Made by a program: the position numbers and the translations under genes. The notes beneath the pieces were generated by a model, which was not told where the DNA came from, ran no database searches, and saw nothing but the letters and a program-made list of their open reading frames with translations. This document shows positions 22,836 through 35,109 of a DNA stretch of 64,000 nt, piece after piece (position 1 is the first letter of the stretch; every line of letters starts with the position of its first letter). Source of the stretch: Carallia brachiata (Eukaryota > Streptophyta > Magnoliopsida > Malpighiales > Rhizophoraceae); assembly GCA_021464245.1 (NCBI GenBank), contig JADCRB010000017.1:1585427-1649426 (forward strand), written 5' to 3'.

Positions 22836-23003
22836 AGTGTTTTTGTCTTGAACAGTATTTCGATTGAAATTACAATTGATATTTTTAAAACGAAAATTGA
22901 TATTTTTTAAACACCCGTTATTTTTGCATTTTAAAAACTATTAGTTTTATTTCAAAATATCAGTCATAATTTCAACCGGGATACCGCCCGGAACAAAAAC
23001 ACT
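22836..23003. mobile_element. foldback hairpin element, copy 1
   Basis: The left arm from 22836 (AGTGTTTTTGTC...) and the reverse complement of the right arm ending at 23003 (AGTGTTTTTGTTCC...) pair imperfectly over about 70 bases, sharing GAAATT-x-TGATATTTT-AAA. The interior is short and AT-rich. It lies 66 bases from a second hairpin with the same arm sequence. It is non-coding. Confidence 0.7.
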
Positions 23004-23069
23004 AGAGACATGTATGTTTACTCTTACAGAAAATAAATTGACATATATATCAAGAGCAAGCATACATGT

Positions 23070-23245
23070 CCTGGGTAAATTTGTCTCGGATTTTGTCCAT
23101 GTTAAAATTGTGACTGATATTTTTAAAACGAAAACTGATATTTTTTTAAATACTTATTATTTTTACATTTCAAAAATATCAGTTTTTATTTCAAAAATAT
23201 CAGTCGCAATTTTACCCAAAACAAAATCGGGACAAATTCATCAGG
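23070..23245. mobile_element. foldback hairpin element, copy 2
   Basis: The left arm starts CCTGGGTAAATTTGTC and the right arm, reverse complemented, starts CCTGATGAATTTGTCC. Both continue through AAAATTG-GACTGATATTTTT and A(A)ACTGATATTTTT. The pairing covers about 75 bases per arm with about three quarters of positions matching by eye. The inner motif ACTGATATTTTTAAAACG links this copy to copy 1 and to the hairpin in PSD intron 1. Confidence 0.75.
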
Positions 23246-23309
23246 ATACCAACTTTTTTTCATATATCAAACTATTTGTGCTCATAAGACTTCTATCATA
23301 ATGAAAAGG

Positions 23310-24210
23310 TTTTTTTTTTTTTGTAAGAGCTTGTGGTTTATTACTCATTTGATTAGTCTTATTTCAAAATTAAACAATCTTATTGCATTTTTATTCAATC
23401 TTGTTTCAATTTTAAGCATGGTTGTTGCTTTTTTATTCAATCTTGACAAAACATAGTTTGAAATAAAAAAAATAATTAACATCTTAAATTTTAACAAAAA
23501 GTAAATTAATTTTTTGCAACCACGGTTGCTTATAAGACAAATGTATTTCTTATAAAGATTTTTTTAAATATGTATAAGCTTGTGGCTTGTTACTTATTTG
23601 ACCAGTCTTGTTTCAAATTTAAGCATGGTTGTTGCCTTTTTATTCAATTTTGACAAAACATAGTTTGAAATGAAAAAAATAATTAACATCTTATGTTTTA
23701 ACAAAAAATAAATCAATTTTTTGCAACCATAGTTACTTATGAGAAATTTTATTTCTTATAAAGATTTTTTTTAATATGTACAAGTTTGGGGCTTGTTACT
23801 CATTCGATCAATCTTGTTTCAAATTTAAGCATGGTTGTTGCTTTTTTATTTAATTTTGACTAAACATAGTTTGAAATGAAAAAAATAATTAACACAGTTA
23901 AGTTTTAACAAAAAGTAAATTAATTTTTTGCAACCATGGTTGCTTAGGAGACATACATATTTCTTATAAAGATTTTTTTAATATGTATAAGCTTGTGGCT
24001 TGTTACTCATTCAACCAGTCTTATTTCAAATTTAAATTTGCTTGTTGTATTTTTATGCAATGAATTAGTGTCATTTATTTCTTATAAAGATTTTTTTAGT
24101 CTGTAAGAACAAATGTCATAGTACTCATTCTATCAGACTACTTTCAAATTTGATTAGCCTTGTTGCATTTTCATTCAATTTTTGCGAGATAATTTGTCAA
24201 TAGCATTGCT
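23310..24210 (+). repeat. ~205-bp tandem repeat array, three to five units
   Basis: Units starting AGCTTGTGGCTTGTTAC begin near 23327, 23577, 23782 and 23989. Each contains AAGCATGGTTGTTGC, ACATAGTTTGAAAT, AATTAACA, GCAACCATGGTTGC and TTTCTTATAAAGATTTTTT. The spacing is 250, 205 and 207; the first unit is longer because an internal block (attcaatcttgtttcaa) is duplicated. A degenerate partial unit follows to about 24210, with a further echo near 24225-24280. There is no coding potential. Confidence 0.85.
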
Positions 24211-24235
24211 TGCTTATGATCTTGTACCTCGTTAC

Positions 24236-25560
24236 TTATTCCATTAAACTTGTTCTAAATTTAATAAGTCTTGTTGCACATATACAGTGATGAGTCATTG
24301 GATATGAATGCTGAAAGCAAGCTCTAGCACAAGGAACATTCTCCAGAACTTTAATCCAAGTTTCCATGTCGGAGCGTGTTATATTGTACATTCCTGCTCT
24401 TTCTACAGCATGAAACATCTTTATTCTTTATAAAGAGTACCTTTGTCCCCCTGTCACTTTGGGCCACTAATACGCCTCCAATTGTTATGTAACTTCACTA
24501 TATATGTGTTAAACATATGTCATATTTAAGAGCTTCTTCACATGAATCCATTCAAGAAAATGTAACAGGGTGGTTTACACATGAATTATGATCTGCGAAA
24601 AAAAAGTTGCTACATTGTTGTCATGATGTCTTTTTCCAAGTTCGAAGCCACAAAACCCAAGTTTTGTTAGGCTAATTTTTAACAAGTTTAAATCAAATAA
24701 TCTAAGAATGTTGTCCACATTCCAAAGGCAACCCTCTTTAAGAGGATTTGTGGCATGTCAATAAGTTTTATAAGAGTGTCTATGTTGGAGAAAACTATAT
24801 CAGCTTTGTGAGGGCACATTACATGTCTGCAAGGTTTGAATCCAGCAAGCCACCTTCTCTGGGACTTTCTATTATTCATCTCTATAACTGATATAATCTT
24901 TTTTTTGACATGATCTTCCACATTTTCCTCTACAATTTCCCTAGATTGGAAACCAAGGAGAAAAGCATTCCCCTTGAATCATTAAAAGACAAAATTAGGC
25001 CTGCAATAGATCTTGCCAACTTTGGGGCATATTTGCTAATCTGTGGATACAGACAATTTCAAGTTAGTTCTCCAGTTTTAAAATATAATTTTAAGTTAGT
25101 TCTCCAGTTTTAAAACACAAAGTCCTTAAATGATTATAATAAATGTGCAAGTTTCAGTAAAATATAATTGCATGAAAATGTTTTTGAGCAAATGTGCCTA
25201 ACCACAATAAACTGATGTTTCCAATAGCAAAGTTTGAACCACCCAAGTAAATATACAAGCAAAATAAACAACCAAATAAATAAAACCAATAGCATTAAAA
25301 TTTCAAAGAGGCTTGAACATTTTGTCTCTTTCCTTTTCGTGGAAAGACAATACAATCCACCATGTGGCGCACGTGTCAATGTCTGGGCAAAAAAACACTC
25401 ACAAAAAGAAACCAAAGCAAAGCGTGCCAAAAGATGATCTTCAACAGTGCCACTTGACACGCTTGCCTTTAGCCATGGCTTCAATCTTATGCTGGCTCTA
25501 CAAGCCCCCAAATCCTGCATATTCAGCGCTTGTAGCCATTGGAAGCAAAATGACCCCATT
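24236..25560 (-). other. unrecognised minus-strand coding remnants
   Basis: Several minus-strand frames have balanced amino-acid composition unlike the surrounding AT-rich noise: 25559-25134 (for example GSFCFQWLQALNMQD), 24921-24688 (KKIISVIEMNNRKSQRRW, then ADIVFSNIDTLIKLIDMPQI) and 24418-24236 (MFHAVERAGMYNITRSDM, then WIKVLENVPCARAC). They lie in the same orientation and could be exons or exon fragments of a captured or dead gene. I do not recognise the family and no consistent splice model emerged. Confidence 0.3.
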
Positions 25561-25599
25561 CACATCATTTTGTGATAGGATGCATGCTAAAGCAATAAG

Positions 25600-27180
25600 C
25601 ATCTTGATAAAGAAATCAATATATTGGGAGTCTCATATAAAATAGAACTGAGATAAATGCTATTGTAGACCAAATATTCGTGCTAAATTGTATAGCTTAT
25701 AACTTGTCATTAGATCATATCAAGATACAATATACTAAAATAATCAAGAAGTTGTCTAAGAGGCAACAGTGAAATACTTATGAAGCTATCTAAGGGGCGA
25801 ACCTTGCTCAATGTTAGTTCCGACACAAGAGAGCCCCCTAGTAATATCACCAATGTCACTTGAAGCTCACAAAATAGCTTGCAGATTAGCAAATTGACCC
25901 AAAAGAAAAAATAAATTCAACATAAACTCCAGCAATGCTATCAACAAAATTGAATTCTATGGTGACTTTTGAGACTCAATTGCATAAATTGTCCCAATCC
26001 TACCCAGTGATAGCCAATAACATAAGATATTGTGTTAGAAATATAAAGATGGTGAAAGGCAAAAAAGGAAAACAAGTGATGCCTTGATCATTTCAGGAAC
26101 TTGGTCTTTTTAGTCTAACAGTCTGAATTTATTACCCACAAACTGATTTTCGATGGAAACTTTAATAGTGTGTTCATGGTCTGGGAGCATTCATAACAGA
26201 TTATCAAAATTATCTTTTCACAAAGTGAAAAAAGTTTATACGTATTCAAATTACGAAAAACAACAAATCTATATGCTTATCCTCACAAAGCATAAACAAC
26301 AAATTTCTATCTCATTGGTCCACCAACCGGTCCTTTAACCAAATTTTGCTTCTTTGTCACGATTCACTTCTAGATCCAATGCTTGTGTTTGAGATTTTAG
26401 CGCTGCTAGAAGCTGACGTTGAGTTGTCGTTGGATTCTTACTCATTGGATTTAACTATAACATAATTTCTATTGCTCGATGGTTCAGTTCTTCCTGAAGC
26501 ACAGAGAGGAAAACACTGATCTCAGTGCTGGCAATGATGAAATTCCAAGGATCCCGTACTGTCATAGCCACACCATAGAACAATCCAAGGCTAAAAAGAG
26601 GCTACCATGAACGAAAATATTCTACCGACGCATACGGCCTGGGTTCCACCAATGAGCGCCCGCCTAATGTTGGTAGAATCGTAAATTCCTTTTATGCAGT
26701 GGAAGGCCTAGCCACTAACTGCTTCCATATTTCTTTTAAGTTTTCAAATTCAAGATTTGAACTTTAAAATTCAAACCAAATTTGAAACCTTAGGTTCGTT
26801 TCCTTCTAAAATTTTAAAACAAAACTGATTATTTTATTAATCATGGTCTGCATAATGTGACCCATGCCACATAAGCCCATCGGTGACTTGTCTCTCTGAC
26901 CTATCCACCTAATTGGGTCATATATATATATATATTGCAATTCAAACACGTGATGACTTTAAGATGTTAAAGTATGGAGCTAACATGGCAAGGATTAATA
27001 GATAAGAGAAAGAGTAAAGTGTAAAGAGCAAGAACAGTTACTTGTTGTTGTAATATGATATAGTAGAGTACAAAGTAATAGGAGTAAGATCTATTGCTAG
27101 CCATTGATTGATACTTGAGTAAATCAATGTAATAGCCTATAAGACTCGTATCCAATTATAAATGAGTGTGGAATTACATT
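25600..27180. other. AT-rich interval with possible retroelement debris
   Basis: Around 26340-26560 a minus-strand reading gives MSKNPTTTQRQLLAALKSQT and an N-terminal VRDPWNFII-like stretch resembling retroelement-associated sequence, but too little to classify. A TA microsatellite lies near 26919-26935. No gene is recognised. Confidence 0.35.
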
Positions 27181-27187
27181 GATCAGA

Positions 27188-27190
<3 letters not shown>

Positions 27191-27228
<38 letters not shown>
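27191..27228 (+). repeat. (TC)n microsatellite
   Basis: An uninterrupted run of 19 TC units lies about 60 bases upstream of a retrotransposon primer-binding site, that is, within what would be LTR sequence. Confidence 0.95.
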
Positions 27229-27231
<3 letters not shown>

Positions 27232-27288
27232 CTTCTTTTTTGCAAAAACTATAAGCTTGAATCCATTTCTCTTTTTGCTTGTACTCTT

Positions 27289-27300
27289 TGGTATTAGAGC
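27289..27300 (+). other. retrotransposon primer-binding site remnant
   Basis: TGGTATTAGAGC differs by one base from the standard plant initiator-Met PBS and precedes a gag remnant by about 70 bases. The DNA just upstream should therefore be the end of a 5' LTR, although a matching 3' LTR was not found. Confidence 0.7.
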
Positions 27301-27371
27301 TAGTGATTCTTAGCTAGGCTCACTTGCTTGTGTAAAAATCTCATGGAATCAAAAGGTGGGTGACAGAATCC

Positions 27372-27990
27372 ATGCATGTCAATAGAAACCCAGAGTTCAA
27401 GAAGCTAGAAGAAATGGTGCAAACCCTAACTCGTGAGCTATCAATTATGAAGAAAGTTCATCAAATAGATTAGAAGGAACTGATAGAATTGTGGGAATTC
27501 TGTAATGGGTTAGTAGTGCATAATCACTAGCATAAGGTTAATTTTCCAGTTGTTGGAGGGAAAGATTTACAAGGATGGTTGTATAAATGTGAGAACTTTT
27601 TTAAAATTGAGGAGATAACAGATGATGCAAAAATAAAGATAGTAGCTAGGTATTTCGAAGGTATTGCTTTGCAGTGGCTCAGGAATTTCGTGGGTGGTAA
27701 AGAAAAAGGTAGTTTCTTTCATTGGGGAGACTATGTACAGGCTATTTCACGGAGGTTTAATCTTGTGTTATTGGCCAACCCTGTTGCTGATTTGTGGAAA
27801 CTAAAACAAAAGGGGATTGTTAGGGAATTTCAAGATTAGTTTGATATGCTGATTAGTAGGGTGAAATTACCTAATGAGTATGCTATTGAGATTATTTTTG
27901 TGTGGACTCAAAGATGAGATTCAGAGTCCAGTTAGAATGTTTACCCCTCAAATAGTGCCATATGCATGTGCATTAGCTTGTTAAAGCATA
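27372..27990 (+). pseudogene. retrotransposon gag remnant
   Basis: From ATG 27372 a single frame reads MHVNRNPEFKKLEEMVQTLT, then (after TAG and TGA-type stops) LQGWLYKCENFFKIEEI, IALQWLRNFVGGKEKGSF and AISRRFNLVLLANPVADLW. This is the Ty3/Gypsy Retrotrans_gag pattern. A stop after VREFQD (27837-27839) and a frameshift near 27900 follow, then the reading LCGLKDEIQSPVRMFTP. No pol of the same element follows; Copia sequence on the opposite strand starts within 200 bases. It is a fragment distinct in sequence from the gag at 7.3 kb. Confidence 0.8.
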
Positions 27991-28189
27991 AAAAGAAGAA
28001 TTGCATTGATTTTATTCATCAGCTCAACGAGCATATATATTAGTGATAGAGAGTATATGTGATACCATTAATGGTACAAAATCATGCAATATAACTCGGA
28101 CATTAAATGGAGGAAATTTGATGCTTGAAGACCAAGTTCGAAGATTGCAGAGTATTCTTGAAGGCAAAGTTCGTGCTTGGAGATTGTAG

Positions 28190-29470
28190 AGATTCTCTAT
28201 TACCCGAAGATTGCAAAGATTCTCTATTATGCCCCTATAAGAGAGGCATGGTGTCAACAACACCACTATTGAGAGACTAAGCCTGATGCTGTGCATGCCC
28301 CAACGTCTTAGTAAGAGAATCAGCAAACTGGTCAGAAGAATGAAAATGAATGACTCTAAGTTGTTGACTTTGAACTTGAGAGCGAACAAAATGAAAGTCA
28401 ACAATGATGTGCTTCATTCAGTTGTAAAAGACCAGATTGTGACAAAGTTACATTGTCCCAACAGTATCACAATAAATAATACGAATAATGGGTAGGTGAA
28501 AGTAAAGCTCAAAAATCAAATTTTGTAACCAATTCAGTTCTGCAACAGTGGCCGCAACAGCTCAATACTCAACTTCAATAGAAGAGCGTGCAACTGTAAG
28601 TTGCTTCTTTAAAGACTAGCTAATAGGAGTAACACCAAAGAAAGCAATATAGGCAATAGTAGATGCACTATATTATGCTTCTGAAGAAGATCAGAAATAT
28701 ATTTTTGATGAAAGAGAACATGCCGCTCGAGGTACGAAGTACCTCAACTCCAAGGAAGAAGTGAAGGTCATCGAGGTCCTTCAGAGGAAATCGATGGGAC
28801 AAAAAAGTGATTACATGAGCCAAAATACCATTATCATTGCCAGTAATAATGAAGTTATTAGCATAAACTAGAAAGAAGGCTAGTGCCCCACTACGAGAAA
28901 AAAATAAAAGAGAGGTATCAGATTGGGAATTAGCAAACCCATATGCCAAAAGAAATTGTTTGAGCTTAGTATACCAAGCACGCAGTGCTTGACAGAGGCC
29001 ATAGATAGCTTTTTTCAATCGGCACACATGAGTAGGATGTTTAGGATAAACAAAGTAGGATATTGAGGATGAAAGCCTGGTGGTTGTTACATGTAGACCT
29101 CATACTCAAATCTTCCTTGTAAAAAGGCATTATTGACATCCAATTGGCGTAAAGGCCATCCAAACTGTGGGGCAAAAGTGAGAATAGCACGAATAATAGT
29201 GGGTTTCACCACTGTGCTGAAAGTAGCATGGAAATCAATCTCAGGTCTTTAAGTAAACTCTTTCACCATCAAGCAAGCTTTATAATGATTAATAGTTCCA
29301 TCTGGCCTCCGTTTAATTCTATGAATCAACTTGCAACCAACTATATTTTGATTGTTAGTAGCAGGTACCAAATCCTATGTGTCATTTTTAACAAGTGCAT
29401 CAAACTCCTCACTCATAGCAGCTCTCCAGTGAGTATGTTTTTGGGCTTGTGCAAGAGTGGACAATTCAAA
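28190..29470 (-). pseudogene. Copia pol fragment A (RT and RNase H), antisense
   Basis: On the minus strand, 29027-28668 encodes the RT segment [20 protein letters not shown] ... FPLKDLDDLHFFLGVEVL. The catalytic YVDD is read as YANN, so both aspartates are lost. Upstream codons around 29470-29380 give HWRAAMSEEFDALVKNDT, the usual start of RVT_2. Downstream, 28600-28230 gives the RNase H tail with AVAATVAELNWLQN, MKHIIVDFHFVRS and SSDQFADSLTKTL. About 330 bases present in fragment B are missing between RT and RNase H (junction near 28670). Confidence 0.85.
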
Positions 29471-29489
29471 GGACTTAAAGAGGTGTGGT

Positions 29490-30990
29490 GTCACAATCTG
29501 AAGATTGCGAAGATTCTCTATTATGCCCTTGCAAGAGAAGCGTAGTGTCAACAACACCAATCCTGAGAGACTGAGCCTAATGTTCTGCATACCCCAACAA
29601 CTTAGCAAAAGAATTAGCAAACTAGTCAGAAAAATGAACACGAACGACTCTAAATTGTTGATTTTGAGCTTGAGAGTGAACAAAAATGAAAGTTAACACT
29701 GATGTGCTTCATTCAGCTGTAAAAGACCAGATTGTAACAAAGGTACATCGTCCCAACATTATCACAACAAATAATAGGAACAGTGGGTAAGTGGAAGTGA
29801 AGCTCACAAAGCAATTATATAACCAATTCAGTTCTACAACGGTGGCACAACAGCTTGATACTCAGGTTCAATAGAAGAGTAGGCAATCGTATGTTACTTC
29901 TTCAAAAACCAACAAATAGGAATAGCACCAAAGAAAGCAATATAGGCAATAGTAGATGCACTATCATCAAAGTTGTCAGTCCAATTTGCATCAAAAAAAG
30001 CATAAAGAGATAAAAAAGGACTGTGGCAAATTAAAATGCCATGGCTGATAGTTTTCTTGAGATAACGAAGAACATGTTTAGCAGCCGACCAATGAGTAAT
30101 AGTAAACTAAGATAGCTGATTAATAGTAAAGGACACATCCGACCAAATAAGAGAGAGATACTGAAGAGCTACAATAACCTGACAGTATTGTGTGGCATCA
30201 ATGGCCGAGGAACCATCATCTAGACACAATTTTTCAGAGGTAGAGAGAGGACTATGAACACCTTTAACGTCAGCCATATTATGCTTCTAAAGAATATCAG
30301 AAATAATATTTTTGTTGAGAGAGAAAAATGCAGCTAGATGTGCGGAGAACCTCAACTCCAAAAAAGAAGTGGAGGTCACTAAGGTCCTTTAGAGAAAACC
30401 AATGGGACAAAGAAGTCATGACATGAGCCAAATTACCATCATTATTACCAGTAATAATGATGTCACCAGCATAAACTAGGAAGAAGACTGGTGCCTCACT
30501 ATGAGACAAAATAAAGTGAGAGGTATTGGATTGAGAATTAGCAAACCTATATGCCAAAAGAAATTGTTTAAGCTCATTATACCAGGCACGTGGTGCTTGA
30601 TGGAGGCCATAGATGGCTTTTTTCAATCAGCACACATAAGTAGGATGTTGAGGATAAACAAAGTAGGATATTGAGGATGAACAAAGCCTGGTTGTTGTTG
30701 CATGTAGACCTCATACTCAAGGCTTCCTTGTAAGAAGGCATTATTGACATCCAATTGACGTAAAAGCCATCCAAACTATGTGGCCAGAGTGAGAATAATA
30801 CAAATAGTAGTGGGTTTCACCACCAGACTGAAGGTAGTATGGAAATCAATCTCAGGTCTTTGAGTAAATCCTTTCGCCATCAAGCAAGCTTTATAACGAT
30901 CAATGGTTCCACCTTGCCTGTATTTAATCTTGTAAATCCACTTGCAACCAACTATATTTTGATTGTTAGTAGCAGGTACCAAATCCCTCC
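29490..30990 (-). pseudogene. Copia pol fragment B (RT and RNase H), antisense
   Basis: This is a second copy in the same orientation, head to tail with fragment A. 30982-30776 encodes [20 protein letters not shown] ... [16 protein letters not shown]; 30626-30297 encodes KKAIYGLHQAPRAWYNELKQ and the active-site region LVYAGDIIITGN, where the first catalytic Asp is Gly. Sequence from 30280 to 29960, absent from fragment A, and the RNase H end to about 29500 follow. Stops and shifts make it non-functional. The end at about 30987 is abrupt. Confidence 0.85.
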
Positions 30991-31266
30991 TGATCTTTAA
31001 ATTCTTAAACTAAATTTCTGCATAATCTTGCACATCACTTATCTTTTCCTTTTTTGTTAATGCTTAATTAGAGATTGTTAAAATACCCTAAAATGAGGCA
31101 ATCTTATTTTGGTCTACACTAAATGTTTGGTATTTAACTATTTTAGATGTCTTTGCTCATGCATTGTTTTTTTAAAATATATATATATAGAAAGAATGTT
31201 TTTTACTTGGACTTGCACTGTGATTTTTTGTTATTTGTTTTTTTTTCTTTTTCCTTAATTTATTTT

Positions 31267-31392
31267 TAATAAATATGTATAACTAATGCATATAAATAGA
31301 ATTAGTATAAATAATCAAATCATTTAAAATAATAAATATATATAACTAATGTATATAAATGGAGTTAGTATAAATAATCAAATCATCTGAAA
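31267..31392 (+). repeat. 63-bp tandem duplication
   Basis: Two adjacent units share ataactaatg-atataaat-ga and ttagtataaataatcaaatc with few differences. They lie in AT-rich non-coding DNA. Confidence 0.85.
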
Positions 31393-31443
31393 CCTTCCTC
31401 TTAAATAATCAAATCATTTTATGTAATTTTTTTCAAAAATATA

Positions 31444-31478
31444 TCTAAAACCGTGTATCATGCAGATTGATCTCTAGT
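31444..31478 (+). mobile_element. Helitron-like 3' terminus (putative)
   Basis: A degenerate short hairpin (aaaccgtgtatcatgcag) is followed by attgatctCTAG and then T, resembling the stem-loop plus CTRR end of plant Helitrons. No 5' end or helicase was identified, so this is a motif-level call. Confidence 0.35.
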
Positions 31479-33403
31479 ATCAATATTACAAATGAGAAGC
31501 TTAAAGGGGAAGATATAGTATAAAGAAGAAAGTTTCCCTTTATTTTACTCCCAAAATTAAATGCACTTTTCTTAAAAATATATTAAATAATTCTAACAAA
31601 ATTTGTCACATTCCTAATAACCCACTAAGCATGATTAATGATAGCATTCCAAATGATGACTAATTACCATAAATGATTTTGTAACATTTCTAATAATATT
31701 GTCATAAATTATTAAATAAAAACTATTACCATAAATGAGTTTTAATTTTTTTTAACAATTATTACTATAAAAAATATTACTGTTTATTTATTCAATTAGT
31801 CATAAATATTAGCACAAATGATTTTAGGACATTACCATATTCACATAATTAAGATGAGACAAAACTGAATAGAAGACAAGAAGGTTACTCTTTCTATTAC
31901 TTCTTAGAAACTGAATACTACAATAAAAGAGGAAAATCAATACGAAAGGAGGTTATGAATAGAGGAAGACAAAATCTCCATGGACTATATAAAGATTCAT
32001 GAACGAAGGCAATCAGATGGTATGGCAAAAAAGAAATGTTTCTCTTCTTGATTTATGTTTGTATTGTATTTTCTTTCTTTTTTCATGTTCTCAGTTTACG
32101 AGGTATTAATTCCATTCCTTTTTGATTGAAAATGCAGGCTTAAAAAGACGTCGGAAGAGTTAAACGCTACGATAGATGAATTACTTGAGTGCGAACATAA
32201 AGCGAGGATATGATGCAAAGGCAGAAGATTTCATCATTAGCCTACATAACCTCCTCAAAAATAGATTCTTCTCTTACTATGGCTTTGCTAATTAAGAAAT
32301 CTTTGTTGTTATTAAATGAGCTAGTGATAAACATGGATTGCATATATATGAGAATTCTAAATTTATTGCTATTAATAAAAAAATTAAAATAGTTATAATG
32401 AATTATAAACACTAACTTTAATGAGAATTTGTTTGAATGAAAATACTAAATCTGAAATTAAGAAATTTAGTTGATAAAAAGTAAAGAATAGTTGTACTTT
32501 TATAATATGAAAAAGAAGGTTTCGGAATCTTAAAATCTATTGAATATAAATTTTAGTTTATATAAAATACCAAAAAAATTCTACAATTATTGAAATCTCA
32601 ATTAGATTAGAATAGTAAGAAAAATTACAATTCTATTAGAACACTAAGAAAATTACAATTGTTGAAATTTTATTAAATTAAAAACATTTTAAAAATTGAA
32701 CTTTTGAGAATTTCAGCATCAGAATCTGTCACGTAAGCATGTAAATATTCTCTAATCTTCTGTTATTATATTTTATATATAATGTAGGATCAAACGCCTG
32801 AATGCCCTCGAGCCAGCCCGGATCCAATCAGAAGGCAGTGTCACCGAGATTTAGGATGAGAACAATGACCTATTCTGATGTGCTGGTGAAAACATTCAAG
32901 ACATTTTTTTGTACATATTCACTGTCTGTAGTTTCTTTTTAGTGATTTATACTATAATAATTTACCACAAATACTTATGGATTTGTAGGGCATTAATACT
33001 TATATTAAAATTAAGTGTTATCTATAATTTTTAAAAATGTAAATTTTTATTTATAATCTAAAAAAATGATTACAATATCATAAATTTTGTAATTGCCTTT
33101 CCAAATACAGCATAGAATCTAAGAATATAATATATAATCAATGTCAATATAAATGCTTATGTGAAAATTTAAAAAATCAATATAATAATTGCATTTTCCA
33201 TTTCAGTGAACTCGACATGCATTAGAGCAATAATTTTGTATTATACTCAATTAAATTGGGTGAACATTATAGTACACTATTTCATCTAAATTTTCTTAAA
33301 AAAATGAGTATATAGGATGTCGTAGAATTATTTTTTCAACTAACAAAAATATTTATTGATTAAAATTTTGAATTTATCTCAATCTATTTTTTAACAAATT
33401 TCT

Positions 33404-33436
33404 AAAACCCATGCAACGCACGGGTTGAGTTTTAGT
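33404..33436 (+). mobile_element. Helitron-like 3' terminus (putative)
   Basis: A clear stem, accc-atgcaacgcac-gggt, is followed by tgagttTTAGT. The hairpin is well formed, while the expected CTRR reads TTAG. Similar hairpins recur near 31450, 41785 and 54930. Confidence 0.4.
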
Positions 33437-34300
33437 TACAATATTATAAAGGAAAAATTTAGAAAAAACTTCTCCTTAATTTAAGCTAAAAATTTAATAT
33501 TATTCTTAAAAAAAATTGTATGAGTTAATATATTTTTTTTATGATTCCATTGCAATATGTAACACTCTATTACTACATATAATTATTATAGTTAATGCCT
33601 CCATTATTTCAAATTTAATTGGTAAAAATGTGTTGGCTTATTCTCATTATTTTCATACTTAACTGTTACTTTCTCTCTCTCATTCTTTCATTAATTATTA
33701 ATTAATATTACAATTATTATTTCATTTTTATTAATTACTATTTTACCAATTATATAATTATAATTATACAAATATGAAATAAATTTTTTAATGCTTTACG
33801 ATTACAACTGAATGCTAATAATTTCTATTCATGATTTTTATTTTTATCGAGAGCTATTGATTACTACAATTAAAGATACTCCCTCTAGTTATTTAACTAA
33901 TTACAATTTAATATGAATGCTCAATAGTTACAGTAGGATGACAATAATTATAATTCATGATTTTTCAATTACTATTAATTTTTAAAAATTTATCTCATAT
34001 TATATTTAATTGAATTTATGTTAATATTTTCAAATAAATATTTACAACTGGAGCAATGCACGAGATCAATAGGACCCAAGAGGACCCAATGCGTCTTTTT
34101 TTTTTTTATTGCAGAGTTTCCCCTTATTTGTTGTTTTTCTTTAATTACCTATTGAGAGAAAGAGCGAGAGACAAATAGTATATGGTAATTAACTATTGGT
34201 GGTTAAAATAAATCAGTTTTGATAGTAAAAAAACGCAAATGCATTAATTGAGTGAAGATTAATATGTCAGTTATGTCCATTATTTCATTCTCAATAATGG

Positions 34301-35109
34301 TAATTTGGAATTTGCAATTATCATTTTCTCTTATAAAAATATATTAAGATATATTCTCGGTCCACAAATTGCAGATATTAAGCACGTATTTTATGGTGTT
34401 ACTGTTGCAAAACGAGGGCACAATCTCTTTGGGCTTGCCCAACCTTCTGAATCTGTTTGTTGGATTGTTTCTTCACCCTCATTTTCTCTTCTCTCATTTT
34501 CTCTAAAACTAAGGTATGTGGCAACCAAATGCATTCTTCCCAAGTTTTTCTTGAAATTAAAATAATAATAATAGGTGTTTCTTGAAATTCCCTAGACTTT
34601 AATTTTTATACATAGTTTTTTTTTCCCCATTCTATAGATTGATACCTCCTCGGCTGGATATTCTTCTGCTGAACTGAAGATGCAATCACATCACATTTCA
34701 AGTTCATGATGATGCTTTGCTCTTACTCTCATTGGTTTTTTTTTTTTTTTGGTTGGAATTGATTTCAGATTTTCATTAGAGTTTCCATAGGTTCATCGTG
34801 GTTAATGTCAGAATGTCCAAAATCTAACAAGTTAAATATTTATATTTATATAGCCTTCAATAAGGGAAATTGGTGTCAATCTGGCTCACCATTTCACAAT
34901 CTTAATTTATTAAGATTAATTTAGTTTTTTGATCGGGTAATGGATATGAGTGAAGTCTTTGTTTTTTTATTGTTGTAATTTGGGATCATGAGGTAAAGAT
35001 TTATGTTTTTTTTTTTTTATGTTGTGCAATTCTTTTTTTTTTTTTTCATATCTCACAAGTTTTTCTTTCTCTAAGGTTCTCTCTTTTGTTTTTTCTTCCC
35101 ATATATAAT
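34301..35109. other. flank upstream of the sense LINE, no gene recognised
   Basis: The interval has leader-like pyrimidine-rich sequence around 34471-34500, gtaag-like and ttctatag motifs, and poly-T tracts at 34738-34750 and 35008-35046. It could include non-coding exons of an unknown gene, but nothing coding is visible. Confidence 0.4.

Larger units (their letters stand above)
30991..34300. other. very AT-rich intergenic DNA, no gene recognised
   Basis: No supported coding frame. It contains a 63-bp tandem duplication (31267-31392) and two Helitron-like 3' ends (near 31478 and 33436), listed separately. Confidence 0.6.
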
